Numbered from the stretch's first letter, positions 15,280 through 23,329 are shown. The stretch is 23,329 bases of DNA from Bacillota bacterium (GCA_021846145.1 JAJZCJ010000011.1:1-23329); one strand, 5' to 3'. Numbers and translations: made by a program. Notes: generated from the sequence alone by a model not told the origin.

Positions 15280-15322
15280 TCCTTTTTTATTTTGCGTTTT
15301 TTCGTGCCCAATCGCGTGCCCA
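14886..15322. repeat. Cluster of six copies of CGTGCCCA around the integrase 3' end
   Basis: Exact copies start at 14886, 14929, 14950, 15303 and 15315, with an inverted copy at 15185-15192. The last two form a 12-bp-spaced direct pair in the non-coding strip between int and the attachment site. Four lie within int codons. The pair is a candidate arm-type integrase site; the coding copies may be coincidence. Confidence 0.4.
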
Positions 15323-15362
15323 ACACCTAAAATTCAAACTTATTTTGACCCCTAAAACAAGC

Positions 15363-15390
15363 AAAAAACCTTGATTTCTCAAGGTTTTCC
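15363..15390 (-). terminator. Terminator after tRNA-Gly, probably bidirectional
   Basis: AACCTTGA (15367-15374) pairs with TCAAGGTT (15379-15386) around TTTC. Reading leftward from the tRNA the stem is followed by six T; reading rightward from int it is followed by TT of the stem and CC. It serves the tRNA and may also stop int transcription. Confidence 0.8.
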
Positions 15391-15391
15391 G

Positions 15392-15466
15392 TGGAGCGGA
15401 TGACGAGATTCGAACTCGCAACTTTCAGCTTGGGAAGCTGACGCTCTACCATTGAACTACATCCGC
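15392..15466 (-). tRNA. tRNA-Gly (anticodon CCC)
   Basis: The 75-base gene folds as a cloverleaf: acceptor GCGGATG/CATCCGC, anticodon stem TCAGC/GCTGA around TTCCCAA, T-loop GTTCGAATC, discriminator T and an encoded CCA. Anticodon CCC reads GGG. Its 3' end faces the integrase and is the likely attachment site of the island. Confidence 0.95.
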
Positions 15467-15488
15467 AAATCAACATTGCAGCTTAGAA

Positions 15489-15517
15489 ATTATACAATAA
15501 ACCACGCCATCACGCAA
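15489..15517 (-). promoter_or_regulatory. Promoter of tRNA-Gly
   Basis: On the minus strand TTGCGT (15512-15517) and a perfect TATAAT (15489-15494) are 17 bases apart, ending 22 bases before the tRNA 5' end. It lies directly after cheR. Confidence 0.7.
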
Positions 15518-15536
15518 GGCAGATACGCCTTAACAA

Positions 15537-16313
15537 TTATAATTTTTGATAGAAAAAGGGTTGGATCTGCTTCAAGTGGTACGTTTCCGCATGGAAGATC
15601 TGTTCTGTACTCCCCACAAAAAGCATGCCACCAGGTCTAAGCGCCTGTGCAAACTTGTGATAAAGTATATCTTTGGCGGAATCCGTAAAATAAATGAGTA
15701 CATTTCGACAAACAATTAAATCAAAATCAGTGTCAAAAGTTTGCTCTAACAAATTATGCTTCCTAAAATCAATGCGAGCACGCACCTCATCGACAACCTG
15801 TAGACGATTACTAGTGACTGCACGAAAATATTTGTTGTGTAATTCCCTCTCTATCGGTTCAAGCTCATCCTCTGAATAAATACCTTCTTTTGCTACGCGC
15901 AATGCCCGTTCGTCAATATCGGTAGCTAAAAGTGAAACACCAGAAAGGGACATATATTTAGTTAACAGGAGCAATAACGTATAAGGCTCTTGTCCCGTAC
16001 TGCAAGCTGCACTCCACGCTTTAATGTGATTATTTCTAATCAACGCAGGAAGCAATTGTGCCAGTGCATCCCATCTGGATCGATTACGAAAAAACTCTGA
16101 CACATTAATCGTCATGCGATCGAGCAATTCATCCATCAGACGTGCATCCTTGCTGGCTGCATCTAAATACTCGCCAAACGTATGAAACCCTCTTTTTGTG
16201 CAAAGAGCAGTTAGGCGCCGCTCCATTTGAGGGCGCTTATACTTCTCCAAATCGACTCCCGTTATCTTTCGAAAATTCTCGATGAACCAATCATAATTCT
16301 GTATTAAATCCAT
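15537..16313 (-). CDS. cheR: Chemotaxis protein methyltransferase CheR
   Basis: CheR methylates glutamates of chemoreceptors using S-adenosylmethionine, for adaptation in chemotaxis. The 258-residue length and both domains fit: a helical N-terminal domain (about 5-70) ending [11 protein letters not shown] (67-77), then the methyltransferase fold with [11 protein letters not shown] (103-113, SAM binding), [11 protein letters not shown] (128-138) and [13 protein letters not shown] (197-209). The ATG overlaps the ndk stop by ten bases, so translation is probably coupled. The hepS-menG-hepT-ndk-cheR order is the same as in Bacillus subtilis. It is followed by tRNA-Gly rather than aro genes. Confidence 0.95.
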   Translation of the reverse strand: MDLIQNYDWFIENFRKITGVDLEKYKRPQMERRLTALCTKRGFHTFGEYLDAASKDARLMDELLDRMTINVSEFFRNRSRWDALAQLLPALIRNNHIKAWSAACSTGQEPYTLLLLLTKYMSLSGVSLLATDIDERALRVAKEGIYSEDELEPIERELHNKYFRAVTSNRLQVVDEVRARIDFRKHNLLEQTFDTDFDLIVCRNVLIYFTDSAKDILYHKFAQALRPGGMLFVGSTEQIFHAETYHLKQIQPFFYQKL

Positions 16314-16747
16314 TGTTCCACGACTTTTTCGTAAGTCAACAATTCATCGTCACTAAACCAAAGTGAAATTTCACGAGCTGCACTTTCTGGAGAATCACTG
16401 CCGTGGATCAGATTCATTCCCATACTGATTCCATAATCCCCACGTATAGTACCAGGGAGTGCATCAACAGGGTTGGTTTTTCCCATCATGCTTCGTGCGA
16501 TGGTGATCGCATGATCCCCTTCCAGTACAAACGCAAATACAGGTGAGGAGGTAATAAACGCAACCAATTCACCAAAAAAAGGCTTTTCTTTATGCTCTGC
16601 GTAATGTTTTTCCGCAAGATCCACGCGAACACTCATGAGTTTTCCACCAACTAATTTTAAGCCCTTTACTTCAAAACGATGGATCACTTCTCCCACCAGT
16701 CCACGTTGCACACCATCAGGTTTAACCATCACAAAAGTTCTTTCCAT
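16304..16747 (-). CDS. ndk: Nucleoside diphosphate kinase
   Basis: Ndk transfers the gamma phosphate from ATP to nucleoside diphosphates through a phosphohistidine. The 147-residue protein is full length: [20 protein letters not shown] at the start, then [20 protein letters not shown] with active-site H115, and a normal C-terminal helix. AGAGGT precedes the ATG by about nine bases. It has a possible promoter of its own upstream and overlaps cheR downstream. Confidence 0.97.
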   Translation of the reverse strand: MERTFVMVKPDGVQRGLVGEVIHRFEVKGLKLVGGKLMSVRVDLAEKHYAEHKEKPFFGELVAFITSSPVFAFVLEGDHAITIARSMMGKTNPVDALPGTIRGDYGISMGMNLIHGSDSPESAAREISLWFSDDELLTYEKVVEQWI

Positions 16748-16778
16748 ATACCCATGACCTCTTTCTGAATATGTAATG

Positions 16779-16807
16779 AAAATAATACTTGCGTCTCATT
16801 GTATCAA
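16779..16807 (-). promoter_or_regulatory. Possible promoter of ndk-cheR
   Basis: TTGATA (16802-16807) and TATTTT (16779-16784) on the minus strand are separated by 17 bases, in the gap between hepT and ndk. The -35 is good, the -10 only fair. Confidence 0.4.
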
Positions 16808-16835
16808 GACCTGACGAACGTTTCAATCATTGAAC

Positions 16836-17819
16836 CTAATGATCTCGCTTGCCAATAAAACCTGACATGGCAGAAAGAATACTACGTTCGTGCGTATCTG
16901 GCAATGCCATCAACGCATCATGTGCTTTTTGCAAGTATCGATCGGCCAATTCTTGAGCACAGACAATACCCTGACTGCTGCTAATCAGCTGAATCACACG
17001 TTCCATTCGCTCAGGGTCATTAAATCCGTCCGAAAATTTCGCCGTGATGAGCAACTCACGCAATTCATGCCCGGTTGCTTGATCCATCAGTGCAAAAAGT
17101 GTCGGTGCCGTCACATTTCCTTGCCTCAAATCACTTCCTACCGGTTTTCCAAGCTTTTGCCCCGAAGAAGTGAAGTCTAAAATATCATCTGTAATTTGGA
17201 AGGCCATTCCTGCATGATAGCCAAAACGTCTAAGCGCAGTTACATATATAGGATTCGCCCCTGATACCACTCCCCCAAGCATACATGACATTTCAATTAG
17301 AAGCGCCGTTTTACGGTGAATACGAACAAGATATTTGCGCATGCTTTGATCCAAATTATACAAATCGCGAATCTGTTCAATTTCCCCAACACACATGCGT
17401 TCAATGGCTTTCGACAACTTTTTATGAAAATTCTTATCCGATATTTCTGAGAGCACAGACAACGCCTGAGCAAAAATAAAGTCCCCTGTATACATTGCTA
17501 AACGTGCTCCATAATTTGCTTTCACAGTGGGTCTACCACGCCGCGTATCAGCATTATCGACGACATCATCATGCACCAATGAGGCCATGTGAATAAGTTC
17601 CAGTGCAACGGCAGCTCTTGCCAACTGATCCTTATCATAAGTACCAAAAGCGCCAGATAACAACACAAAAACTGGCCGCAATCGTTTGCCACCAGCTTGT
17701 AATAAATGCAACGACATTTCTTCTAACACGGGCTCTATGGAGCGCAACTGATTATGTAATTGAGCTTCCACAAAAGCCAAATCATTCTCAAGATCTGCGT
17801 ATAAACTAGTTACATTCAC
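16836..17819 (-). CDS. hepT: Heptaprenyl diphosphate synthase, large (catalytic) component II
   Basis: This trans-prenyltransferase lengthens farnesyl diphosphate with isopentenyl diphosphate to make the menaquinone side chain, together with HepS. The 327-residue protein shows GGKRLRP (43-49), the first Asp-rich motif DDVVD (84-88) followed by DTRRGRPT, and the second DDILD (211-215) in FQITDDILDF. The start is GTG at 17819; AAAAGGTG lies about 12 bases upstream, a rather long spacing. It follows menG in the conserved hepS-menG-hepT order. Chain length (C35) is inferred from synteny and the HepS partner. Confidence 0.93.
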   Translation of the reverse strand: MNVTSLYADLENDLAFVEAQLHNQLRSIEPVLEEMSLHLLQAGGKRLRPVFVLLSGAFGTYDKDQLARAAVALELIHMASLVHDDVVDNADTRRGRPTVKANYGARLAMYTGDFIFAQALSVLSEISDKNFHKKLSKAIERMCVGEIEQIRDLYNLDQSMRKYLVRIHRKTALLIEMSCMLGGVVSGANPIYVTALRRFGYHAGMAFQITDDILDFTSSGQKLGKPVGSDLRQGNVTAPTLFALMDQATGHELRELLITAKFSDGFNDPERMERVIQLISSSQGIVCAQELADRYLQKAHDALMALPDTHERSILSAMSGFIGKRDH

Positions 17820-17874
17820 GAAAAATTTTCACACCTTTTAACAAATACAATCACACACGACACGTGTGGCATTA

Positions 17875-18600
17875 TTATTGCAATGACTTATATCCAATGT
17901 GCAACGCACTGATTCCACCAGCTAACGCATAGTGTTTGACTCGATCAAGACCGGCATCTTGAAATAATTCTGCCAGTTTATATCGATCTGGAAAGGTAAT
18001 AAGCGAACGTGGCAGCCACTCATATGGTTCCGCGTTGCCTATCACTAGTTTGCCTATTTTTGGCAATATTTTATAAAAATAAAAATAATATAATTCCCGA
18101 AAAGGTTTCCACATTGGTTTTGAAAGTTCTAATGAAACCACCATACCACCAGGTTTCGTTACACGAGTCATTTCTTTTAGTACCTGTAACACATCAGGCA
18201 CGTTCCTTAGTGCAAAACCAATAGTCACATAATCAAATGTATTATCTTCAAATGGAAGATCCATAGCATTGCCATGCATTAATTTCGTATAATTGCTAAT
18301 TCCAGCTTGCTCAATTTTTGGCTCGGCCACTTGCAGCATCTCTTCGCAAAAATCTAAACCCACGACTTGTCCTTTGTCGCCTACTTCACCTGCTAAGGCA
18401 ATCGCCCAGTCTCCTGTACCTGTTGCAACATCGAGGCAACTCGCACCGCGACTAACATTCATTTTTTTCATTGCAAAATCTCGCCATACCTTATGCTGAT
18501 AAAAACTGAGTACAGAGTTCATCGTGTCATACTGTCCTGCAATGTTTGAGAAAACGTTATGAACAAATTCAGCCTTGGTAGATGCACCAAATTCCTCCAC
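17875..18600 (-). CDS. menG: Demethylmenaquinone methyltransferase (MenG/UbiE family)
   Basis: MenG performs the last step of menaquinone synthesis, C-methylation of demethylmenaquinone with S-adenosylmethionine. The 241-residue protein has FVHNVFSNIAGQYDTMNSVL at the start, the SAM motif LDVATGTGDWA (56-66), GNAMDLPFEDNTFDYVTIGF and RNVPDVLQVLKEMTRVTKPG. The start is GTG at 18600, four bases after the hepS stop; its AGGGGG lies inside the hepS end, so the two are coupled. Older Bacillus literature calls this gene menH. Confidence 0.95.
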   Translation of the reverse strand: MEEFGASTKAEFVHNVFSNIAGQYDTMNSVLSFYQHKVWRDFAMKKMNVSRGASCLDVATGTGDWAIALAGEVGDKGQVVGLDFCEEMLQVAEPKIEQAGISNYTKLMHGNAMDLPFEDNTFDYVTIGFALRNVPDVLQVLKEMTRVTKPGGMVVSLELSKPMWKPFRELYYFYFYKILPKIGKLVIGNAEPYEWLPRSLITFPDRYKLAELFQDAGLDRVKHYALAGGISALHIGYKSLQ

Positions 18601-18604
18601 TCAG

Positions 18605-19498
18605 CTACCCCCTCTCTACGTATGGCCTACCTTCATGTCCCACTAACTCCAATGGATGAAACAGTTGCTCAATGATATCCCATCCCTCTGCCCCAAAGAG
18701 ATCCATCGAAGTCTCTTTAAGCCGAGAGAGCGCACCATAAAAACCCTGGACAACATGAGAAAATGTGTCATATTTAACATGGAGTGACATATATCGTTTT
18801 TCCGTGGCAACATTCACCTGTGTAAGCGCATGGAACTGACGCCTTTCTTCATTGGACATTACTTTACCTAAAATGACATTAGCCAAAGTCTTGCCCTTCA
18901 CTTCATTGTGTTTGTTCAGCTCCTGATCATACACACTAGCTTCTAATGCGGCATCAATAAATAAAATTGTTTGTTCTCCCGGAATAAATATATCACACAG
19001 AGACTGAATTAATGCCCCATGGATTATTCTCACATCTGACAGATAATTGAATTCATTATAAGTACCATCAAATAATGCCCTGTGCAGTGATGTCTTGGCT
19101 TCATTAATGTGCACAATGGCGCGAGAAAAAACACGAATCATTTCTATGTGTTCAGTATCTGCTAATAATTTATAAAAAAGACTACTAAGATAATCACCGC
19201 CAAGAACTGTTAATTGACGTTTTTTTTCTTCGTTCGTCGGGTCTTCAGTAACTTCTTCATGTAGTGACAGCCCATGATAAATCATTATCATTGCCGCCAA
19301 CATCCGTTCGCGAACCATTTGTGTCAATCCTGATTTTGATAACACTACAGCCCCTAGGAATAATTGCAAACGCGAAATAACAGGTAAAATGAATTCATCA
19401 CGTAAATACTGATTCGCAATGTTTTTTTCAACAAATTGCTGTAATTCTGGAAGGTGGAGCAATTTCTCAAGTCCATTTGATTCTCGTTCTATGGTCAT
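18605..19498 (-). CDS. hepS: Heptaprenyl diphosphate synthase, small component I
   Basis: HepS is the non-catalytic partner of HepT and is needed for activity and chain-length control. The 297-residue protein is all helical with GLSLHEEVTEDP (75-86) and LTVLGGDYLSSLFYKLLA (96-113), typical of the HEPPP_synt_1 family, and has no DDxxD motif. It is somewhat longer than the roughly 250 residues I recall for Bacillus. The ATG at 19498 is preceded by AAGGAGGTGA. It heads hepS-menG-hepT and follows mtrB, as in Bacillus. Confidence 0.9.
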   Translation of the reverse strand: MTIERESNGLEKLLHLPELQQFVEKNIANQYLRDEFILPVISRLQLFLGAVVLSKSGLTQMVRERMLAAMIMIYHGLSLHEEVTEDPTNEEKKRQLTVLGGDYLSSLFYKLLADTEHIEMIRVFSRAIVHINEAKTSLHRALFDGTYNEFNYLSDVRIIHGALIQSLCDIFIPGEQTILFIDAALEASVYDQELNKHNEVKGKTLANVILGKVMSNEERRQFHALTQVNVATEKRYMSLHVKYDTFSHVVQGFYGALSRLKETSMDLFGAEGWDIIEQLFHPLELVGHEGRPYVERG

Positions 19499-19581
19499 TT
19501 ATGTCTCACCTCCTTAATCAAGTATGACTTAAGAATCGGCGCGTTCATTATAACACAGAAAAGCCTCTGAAGAATAAGTAC

Positions 19582-19803
19582 CTATTCTTCCGTATCAATA
19601 ACTCCGTGTTTTGTATAAATAATAGCTGGACCCCTCACTTTAATTGCTGATGTATACTCTGTAAATTGTGCTAGCATCACTTCTCCTTTATCTAATTTTT
19701 CGAGGTGATTAAATTTAGTCTCTTGACCACGCGTTAACCCAATCACCTGAACGCCACTTACTTTCGCTTTGATTGCCACATAATCCTCCGTGTTCATTTG
19801 CAA
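19582..19803 (-). CDS. mtrB: Tryptophan RNA-binding attenuation protein (TRAP)
   Basis: TRAP forms an 11-subunit ring that binds GAG/UAG repeats in trp leader RNA when loaded with tryptophan. The 73-residue frame carries the family signature: [20 protein letters not shown], then [20 protein letters not shown]. The RNA-contact residues of the Bacillus protein (K37, K56, R58) correspond to K36, K55 and R57 here. Two starts are possible: TTG at 19803 (5 bases after AGGAGG) or ATG at 19797 (11 bases after). It precedes hepS, as in Bacillus, but folE (mtrA) is missing upstream; tRNA-Pro takes that place. Confidence 0.95.
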   Translation of the reverse strand: MQMNTEDYVAIKAKVSGVQVIGLTRGQETKFNHLEKLDKGEVMLAQFTEYTSAIKVRGPAIIYTKHGVIDTEE

Positions 19804-19834
19804 ATCATCCTCCTTTATAAGTATATCAAACTAC

Positions 19835-19864
19835 AAAAAATCAGCCCAGCAAAGTAGGCTGATT
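19835..19864 (-). terminator. Terminator after tRNA-Pro
   Basis: AATCAGCC (19839-19846) is the perfect complement of GGCTGATT (19857-19864); on the minus strand the stem is followed by TTTT. It separates tRNA-Pro from mtrB, leaving about 30 bases before the mtrB start, so mtrB may rely on readthrough. Confidence 0.85.
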
Positions 19865-19868
19865 ATAC

Positions 19869-19945
19869 TGGTCGGAATGAGGGGATTCGAACCCCTGACC
19901 TCTACCTCCCCAAGGTAGCGCGCTACCAGGCTGCGCTACATCCCG
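19869..19945 (-). tRNA. tRNA-Pro (anticodon GGG)
   Basis: The 77-base cloverleaf has acceptor CGGGATG, anticodon stem CTACC/GGTAG around TTGGGGA, T-arm GGGTTCGAATCCC and an encoded CCA. The anticodon loop places GGG at positions 34-36, reading CCC/CCU. Confidence 0.95.
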
Positions 19946-19965
19946 ATGCTTTGCAAGCGTTTTTC

Positions 19966-19994
19966 AGTATACCAATTTTCCCGCTGGATTTCAA
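19966..19994 (-). promoter_or_regulatory. Promoter of tRNA-Pro
   Basis: TTGAAA (19989-19994) and TATACT (19966-19971) on the minus strand are 17 bases apart and end 20 bases before the tRNA. Confidence 0.75.
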
Positions 19995-20079
19995 GCTCAT
20001 CACTGCACAAATGATTTTACAAAATTCGCAAGTCTGTTCTCATTTCGCGTCGAAACACAGCGAGGTCTGACGTTATTGC

Positions 20080-21654
20080 TTATTCCACGGGAAATGACTT
20101 ACGCTGACGCTCTAATGTACGTAATTCCACTCTGCGAATTTTACCACTCGTGGTTTTGGGAAGCTGACTCACAAATTCAATTTCTCTAGGATATTTATAT
20201 GGTGCAGTGGTGGTCTTTACGTGATTTTGAAGCTCCTCGATCAGTTTTTCTGTGCCTTGTACATTTGGTTTTAAGACGACAAACGCCTTTACAATATGCC
20301 CTCTTTCAGGGTCAGGGCTTGCCACTGCCGCGCATTCCGCAACCGCAGCATGACGAACCAGTGCATCTTCTACTTCAAAAGGACCAATCGTATAACCTGC
20401 ACTGATAATAATGTCATCAGCGCGACCTTCAAACCACAAGTATCCATCCTCGTCGAATCGTCCCAGATCTCCTGTTACATAGTAGTCGCGGCGATATGCC
20501 TTAGCCGTTCTCTCTGCATCATACAAATACTCCTTAAACAACGTTGGTGCCAAGTGATGAACCGCAATGTCACCCACCTGCCCTACTGGCAAGGGATTGC
20601 CGTCTTCATCAATCACAGCAACTTGATGAAGAGGAGAAGGTTTGCCCATTGAACCTTTTTTGACTTCCATCCCAACTTGCGTAGAAACAAGCAGCGAATT
20701 CTCCGTTTGACCATAACCGTCACGAACCATCACTTGACTGCGTCGATAAAAAATATCAATCACTTCACGGTTCAGCGGTTCCCCTGCACTTACTGCGCTA
20801 CGCAAACATTTTGGTTGCCATTGTTCAATTTCCGGCGACTTCGCCATCAGACGATATTCAGTCGGTGTGGAACAAAAAAGACCAATTGGGTATCGCGCGA
20901 GAATATCCAAAAAGACATCTGGTTCAAAACGGCCTGTATAGACAAAGGCGGTGCCTCCTTTGCCCAGAATAGAGGTAAAAGGACTCCATACCCATTTTGC
21001 CCATCCAGGTCCAGCTGTCGCCCAAGCCCATTCACCTGGCTGAACATCAAACCAATACGTTGCAGCATTTGCAATGTGCGCCCTAGCCCATCCGTGCACA
21101 TGTACGACGCCTTTAGGCCCTCCTGTGGTACCTGATGTATATGATATGTACGCTCTATCATCTGCATCTGTATCAGCAGGTGGCAACAGTGATGCATCAT
21201 CCATGGTGGACATTAACGATTGCAAGTTGGTAAATCCCTCGTGCTCACCTTCTACAATAAAGCGTTTAACATGCGGAGAATCTTGCAACGCCGTGCTCAC
21301 TTCGTCAACCAGATGAGGCGCAGTAATCACTGCCTTGACTTGTGCATGCCGCACGCGATAACTAATATCACCCGCCCTTAGCATCTCTGATGCCGGCAAT
21401 GTCACCGCACCCATGCGATTCAATCCTAAATAAATGGCATAGGAGAGAATTCCTCTTGTCAATAACACCAGCACCCGATCTTCTGCCTGCAGGTCCTGAT
21501 TCACCAAAGCCGTGTGCACCTTTGCGGCTTCATTAGTTAACTCTGCATAAGAGATACTGTCATCCCCGCTTGGCGTGTGCATGTATACAGCTACCTGCTC
21601 ACCATTTTGCATGGCGTATTGCTCCACAGTAGCAGCAAAATTATAACGATCCAC
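20080..21654 (-). CDS. Acyl-CoA synthetase (AMP-forming, acetyl/medium-chain type)
   Basis: Enzymes of this ANL family activate a carboxylic acid to acyl-AMP and then acyl-CoA. The 524-residue protein has all core motifs: P-loop YTSGTTGGPKG (172-182), DGYGQTE (near 315), TGDLGRFDEDGYLWFEGRAD (near 396-415) with the hinge region IIISAGYTIGP, and the catalytic Lys in PKTTSGKIRR (K505). The length and the WAWATAGPGWAKWVWSP segment suit the short/medium or branched-chain MbcS/AcsM-like subgroup rather than the longer acetyl-CoA synthetase; the substrate is uncertain. Start GTG at 21654, nine bases behind GGGAGG. It sits between spoIVA and tRNA-Pro, where Bacillus has hbs and folE. Confidence 0.9.
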   Translation of the reverse strand: MDRYNFAATVEQYAMQNGEQVAVYMHTPSGDDSISYAELTNEAAKVHTALVNQDLQAEDRVLVLLTRGILSYAIYLGLNRMGAVTLPASEMLRAGDISYRVRHAQVKAVITAPHLVDEVSTALQDSPHVKRFIVEGEHEGFTNLQSLMSTMDDASLLPPADTDADDRAYISYTSGTTGGPKGVVHVHGWARAHIANAATYWFDVQPGEWAWATAGPGWAKWVWSPFTSILGKGGTAFVYTGRFEPDVFLDILARYPIGLFCSTPTEYRLMAKSPEIEQWQPKCLRSAVSAGEPLNREVIDIFYRRSQVMVRDGYGQTENSLLVSTQVGMEVKKGSMGKPSPLHQVAVIDEDGNPLPVGQVGDIAVHHLAPTLFKEYLYDAERTAKAYRRDYYVTGDLGRFDEDGYLWFEGRADDIIISAGYTIGPFEVEDALVRHAAVAECAAVASPDPERGHIVKAFVVLKPNVQGTEKLIEELQNHVKTTTAPYKYPREIEFVSQLPKTTSGKIRRVELRTLERQRKSFPVE

Positions 21655-21735
21655 TAAATTTGGCCTCCCTATGATGAATAGTAGTGAATCGTTACTTCGC
21701 TTTTACTGTTGAGAATTCCTGCTTTGCGAATCCTA

Positions 21736-23214
21736 TTAAAGGATGATAGCAATTAGTCCCCCACTGCCTTCATTAATGATGCGTTGCAATGTTTCCTTCA
21801 GTTTATACTGTGCGTTTTCTGGCATTTGCGATAGTTTTCCGGAAATCCCTTCCCGCACGATAGCGGAAAGCGACTTACCAAAAATATCTGAATCCCATAT
21901 TTTTGTGGGGTTTTCCTCAAAATCTTGCATTAAGTAACGTACTAATTCTTCACTCTGCCGTTCGGTGCCAACGATAGGGGCAAATTCTGATTCCACATCG
22001 ACCCGAATCATGTGAATGGATGGAGCGGTCGCTTTTAACCGTACGCCAAACCTAGAACCATGGCGTATCAATTCAGGCTCATTTAAAGTCATTTCTTCAA
22101 GTACTGGTGGCGCAATTCCGTAACCTGTTAACTTCACCATACGCAGCGCATCAGCCACTTTATCGTACTCTCTCTTGGCTATCGTAAAGTCCATCATCAG
22201 CTTAAGCAAATGATCTTTCCCACGAATCTCCACACCCACAACTTCCGTTAAAATCTGGTCATAAAGTATATCAGGTGCTTCCAGTTCAATTTCGGCTGTG
22301 CCTTGTCCCATGTTGACTCCCGCAAGCGCTGCATTAGAAATAAATTCAAATTCGCTAAAATGCCCCACTACACGATCTACATCGCGCAGTCGTTTAATAT
22401 CTTTAATCGTGTCGCGCACCGCTGATTCAAAATTTTTACGCATCCAATGATCTGATTCAAGTACCATCACCCAACCTGGCAAGTTCACATTGACTTCGCG
22501 AACCGGAAACTCAAACAGAGCCTCGCGTAAAACGATATAAATATCTTCTCTTCCCATCGTAGCACAAGAAAGAGCCACTACTGGAATGTCATAGAGTTCA
22601 GCAAGTTCCGCACGCAACGATTGCGTCTGCGGATCGTAAGGATGAACGGAATTAACGACCATCACAAAAGGTTTCCCAAGCTCCTTGAGTTCCATCACCA
22701 CTCGTTCTTCTGCTTCGATGTAACTGACTCGTGGAATTTCTGCCACTGATCCGTCAGTCGTAAGCACAAGCCCGATCGTTGAATGATCAGAAATCACCTT
22801 TCGGGTTCCAATCTCTGCTGCATCCTGAAAGGGAATGGGATCATCAAACCATGGTGTGGTGACCATCCTTGGTCCATTTTCATCTTCGTATCCTTTGGCA
22901 CCTGGAACCGTGTAACCCACACAGTCCACAAGCCGCACCGCGATGGTTAATCCTTCGGTTACCGTAATGGTCGAGGCTACATTGGGGACAAATTTTGGTT
23001 CTGTCGTCATGATGGTTCGGCCAGCAGCACTTTGTGGTAGTTCATCTATTGCTCGTGCGCGTTCCGCCTCATCATGAATACCAGGAAGAACGATCAACTC
23101 CATAAATTTTTTGATAAACGTTGATTTTCCAGTCCTTACGGGGCCAACGACACCCAGATAGATATCGCCGCCAGTCCGCTCCGCAATATCCTGGAAAAGA
23201 TTAATTTGGTCCAC
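21736..23214 (-). CDS. spoIVA: Stage IV sporulation protein A (SpoIVA), spore-coat morphogenetic ATPase
   Basis: SpoIVA polymerises on the outer forespore membrane using ATP and forms the base layer of the spore coat. The start chosen is the GTG at 23214, seven bases behind AAGGAGG; this gives 492 residues, the length of the Bacillus subtilis protein, whereas the frame itself runs to 23283. The N-terminus reads LFQDIAERTGGDIYLGVVGP, then Walker A GPVRTGKS (24-31), TEPKFVPN and LVDCVGYTVPGAKGYEDENG. The C-terminus ends EGSGGLIAIIL, the typical SpoIVA tail. It marks the organism as a spore former. Confidence 0.97.
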   Translation of the reverse strand: MDQINLFQDIAERTGGDIYLGVVGPVRTGKSTFIKKFMELIVLPGIHDEAERARAIDELPQSAAGRTIMTTEPKFVPNVASTITVTEGLTIAVRLVDCVGYTVPGAKGYEDENGPRMVTTPWFDDPIPFQDAAEIGTRKVISDHSTIGLVLTTDGSVAEIPRVSYIEAEERVVMELKELGKPFVMVVNSVHPYDPQTQSLRAELAELYDIPVVALSCATMGREDIYIVLREALFEFPVREVNVNLPGWVMVLESDHWMRKNFESAVRDTIKDIKRLRDVDRVVGHFSEFEFISNAALAGVNMGQGTAEIELEAPDILYDQILTEVVGVEIRGKDHLLKLMMDFTIAKREYDKVADALRMVKLTGYGIAPPVLEEMTLNEPELIRHGSRFGVRLKATAPSIHMIRVDVESEFAPIVGTERQSEELVRYLMQDFEENPTKIWDSDIFGKSLSAIVREGISGKLSQMPENAQYKLKETLQRIINEGSGGLIAIIL

Positions 23215-23319
23215 GCGAATCCCTCCTTCATTTCGCAAACAGCGCACACGCGGCAAAACCTTCTCACGAGCGCCCGTCGACACACCTGCTGTGTGATCGT
23301 CCCCGCTGGGACATTATCA

Positions 23320-23327
23320 TTTGTATG
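23320..23327 (-). promoter_or_regulatory. Sigma-E-like -10 element upstream of spoIVA
   Basis: CATACAAA on the minus strand closely matches the sigma-E -10 consensus (CATACAnT), about 105 bases before the spoIVA start. The -35 element would lie outside the window. In Bacillus spoIVA is transcribed by sigma-E. Confidence 0.5.
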
Positions 23328-23329
23328 AT

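Larger units (their letters stand above)
8698..15391. mobile_element. Integrative island (satellite/PICI-like) beside tRNA-Gly; left border uncertain
   Basis: The integrase ends 112 bases from the 3' end of tRNA-Gly(CCC), a common attachment site. Integrase and repressor form one transcription unit. Divergent from them run a small Xre regulator, an excisionase-like protein and a large primase/helicase-like protein. There are no capsid, portal, terminase or conjugation genes. This matches the int-stl / str-xis-pri-rep order of phage-inducible chromosomal islands. The right border should be at or inside the tRNA end. No matching second copy of the tRNA end was found by eye, so the left border may be anywhere to the left, and the 7052-8288 operon may belong to it. 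Confidence 0.65.

Overview
The window looks like a chromosome segment of a motile, endospore-forming Firmicute. It carries spoIVA, mtrB (TRAP), the menaquinone side-chain operon hepS-menG-hepT and flagellar flgK/flgL. Gram-positive Shine-Dalgarno sites, frequent GTG/TTG starts and a secreted cupredoxin suggest an Alicyclobacillaceae-like relative; that placement is inference. Almost everything is on the minus strand, so gene order is best read from right to left.

Right part (15392-23329) is conserved core: spoIVA (with a sigma-E-like -10 at the window edge), an acyl-CoA ligase, tRNA-Pro(GGG), mtrB, hepS-menG-hepT, ndk, cheR and tRNA-Gly(CCC). Compared with Bacillus subtilis, hbs and folE (mtrA) are absent between spoIVA and mtrB, and no aro genes follow cheR.

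Middle part (about 8.3-15.4 kb) is an integrative island next to the 3' end of tRNA-Gly. A tyrosine integrase and a repressor with three predicted Xre-type HTH domains face the tRNA. Divergent from them run a small Xre regulator, an excisionase-like protein and a 1148-residue protein joining a zinc ribbon, a Toprim-like region and an SF2 helicase with four cysteines placed as in the XPD/DinG Fe-S family. The divergent promoter has a perfect -10, a 17-bp spacer filled by one operator copy, and a second operator downstream. This layout resembles phage-inducible chromosomal islands (satellites). Downstream of the helicase lies a 580-bp region with a perfect 13-bp inverted repeat and short direct repeats, then a three-gene operon of unknown function (7052-8288). 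No second copy of the tRNA 3' end was found by eye, so the left border is unknown.

Left part (1-7.0 kb) is an accessory and decaying region. It contains the flgL start, flgK with a one-base frameshift near its C-terminus, several small secreted or unknown proteins, a cupredoxin with an atypical copper site, a transposase tail (probably IS110 type), a broken sugar-nucleotide dehydratase of LegB type, and two small unknown genes, one with a zinc-ribbon CxxC pair.
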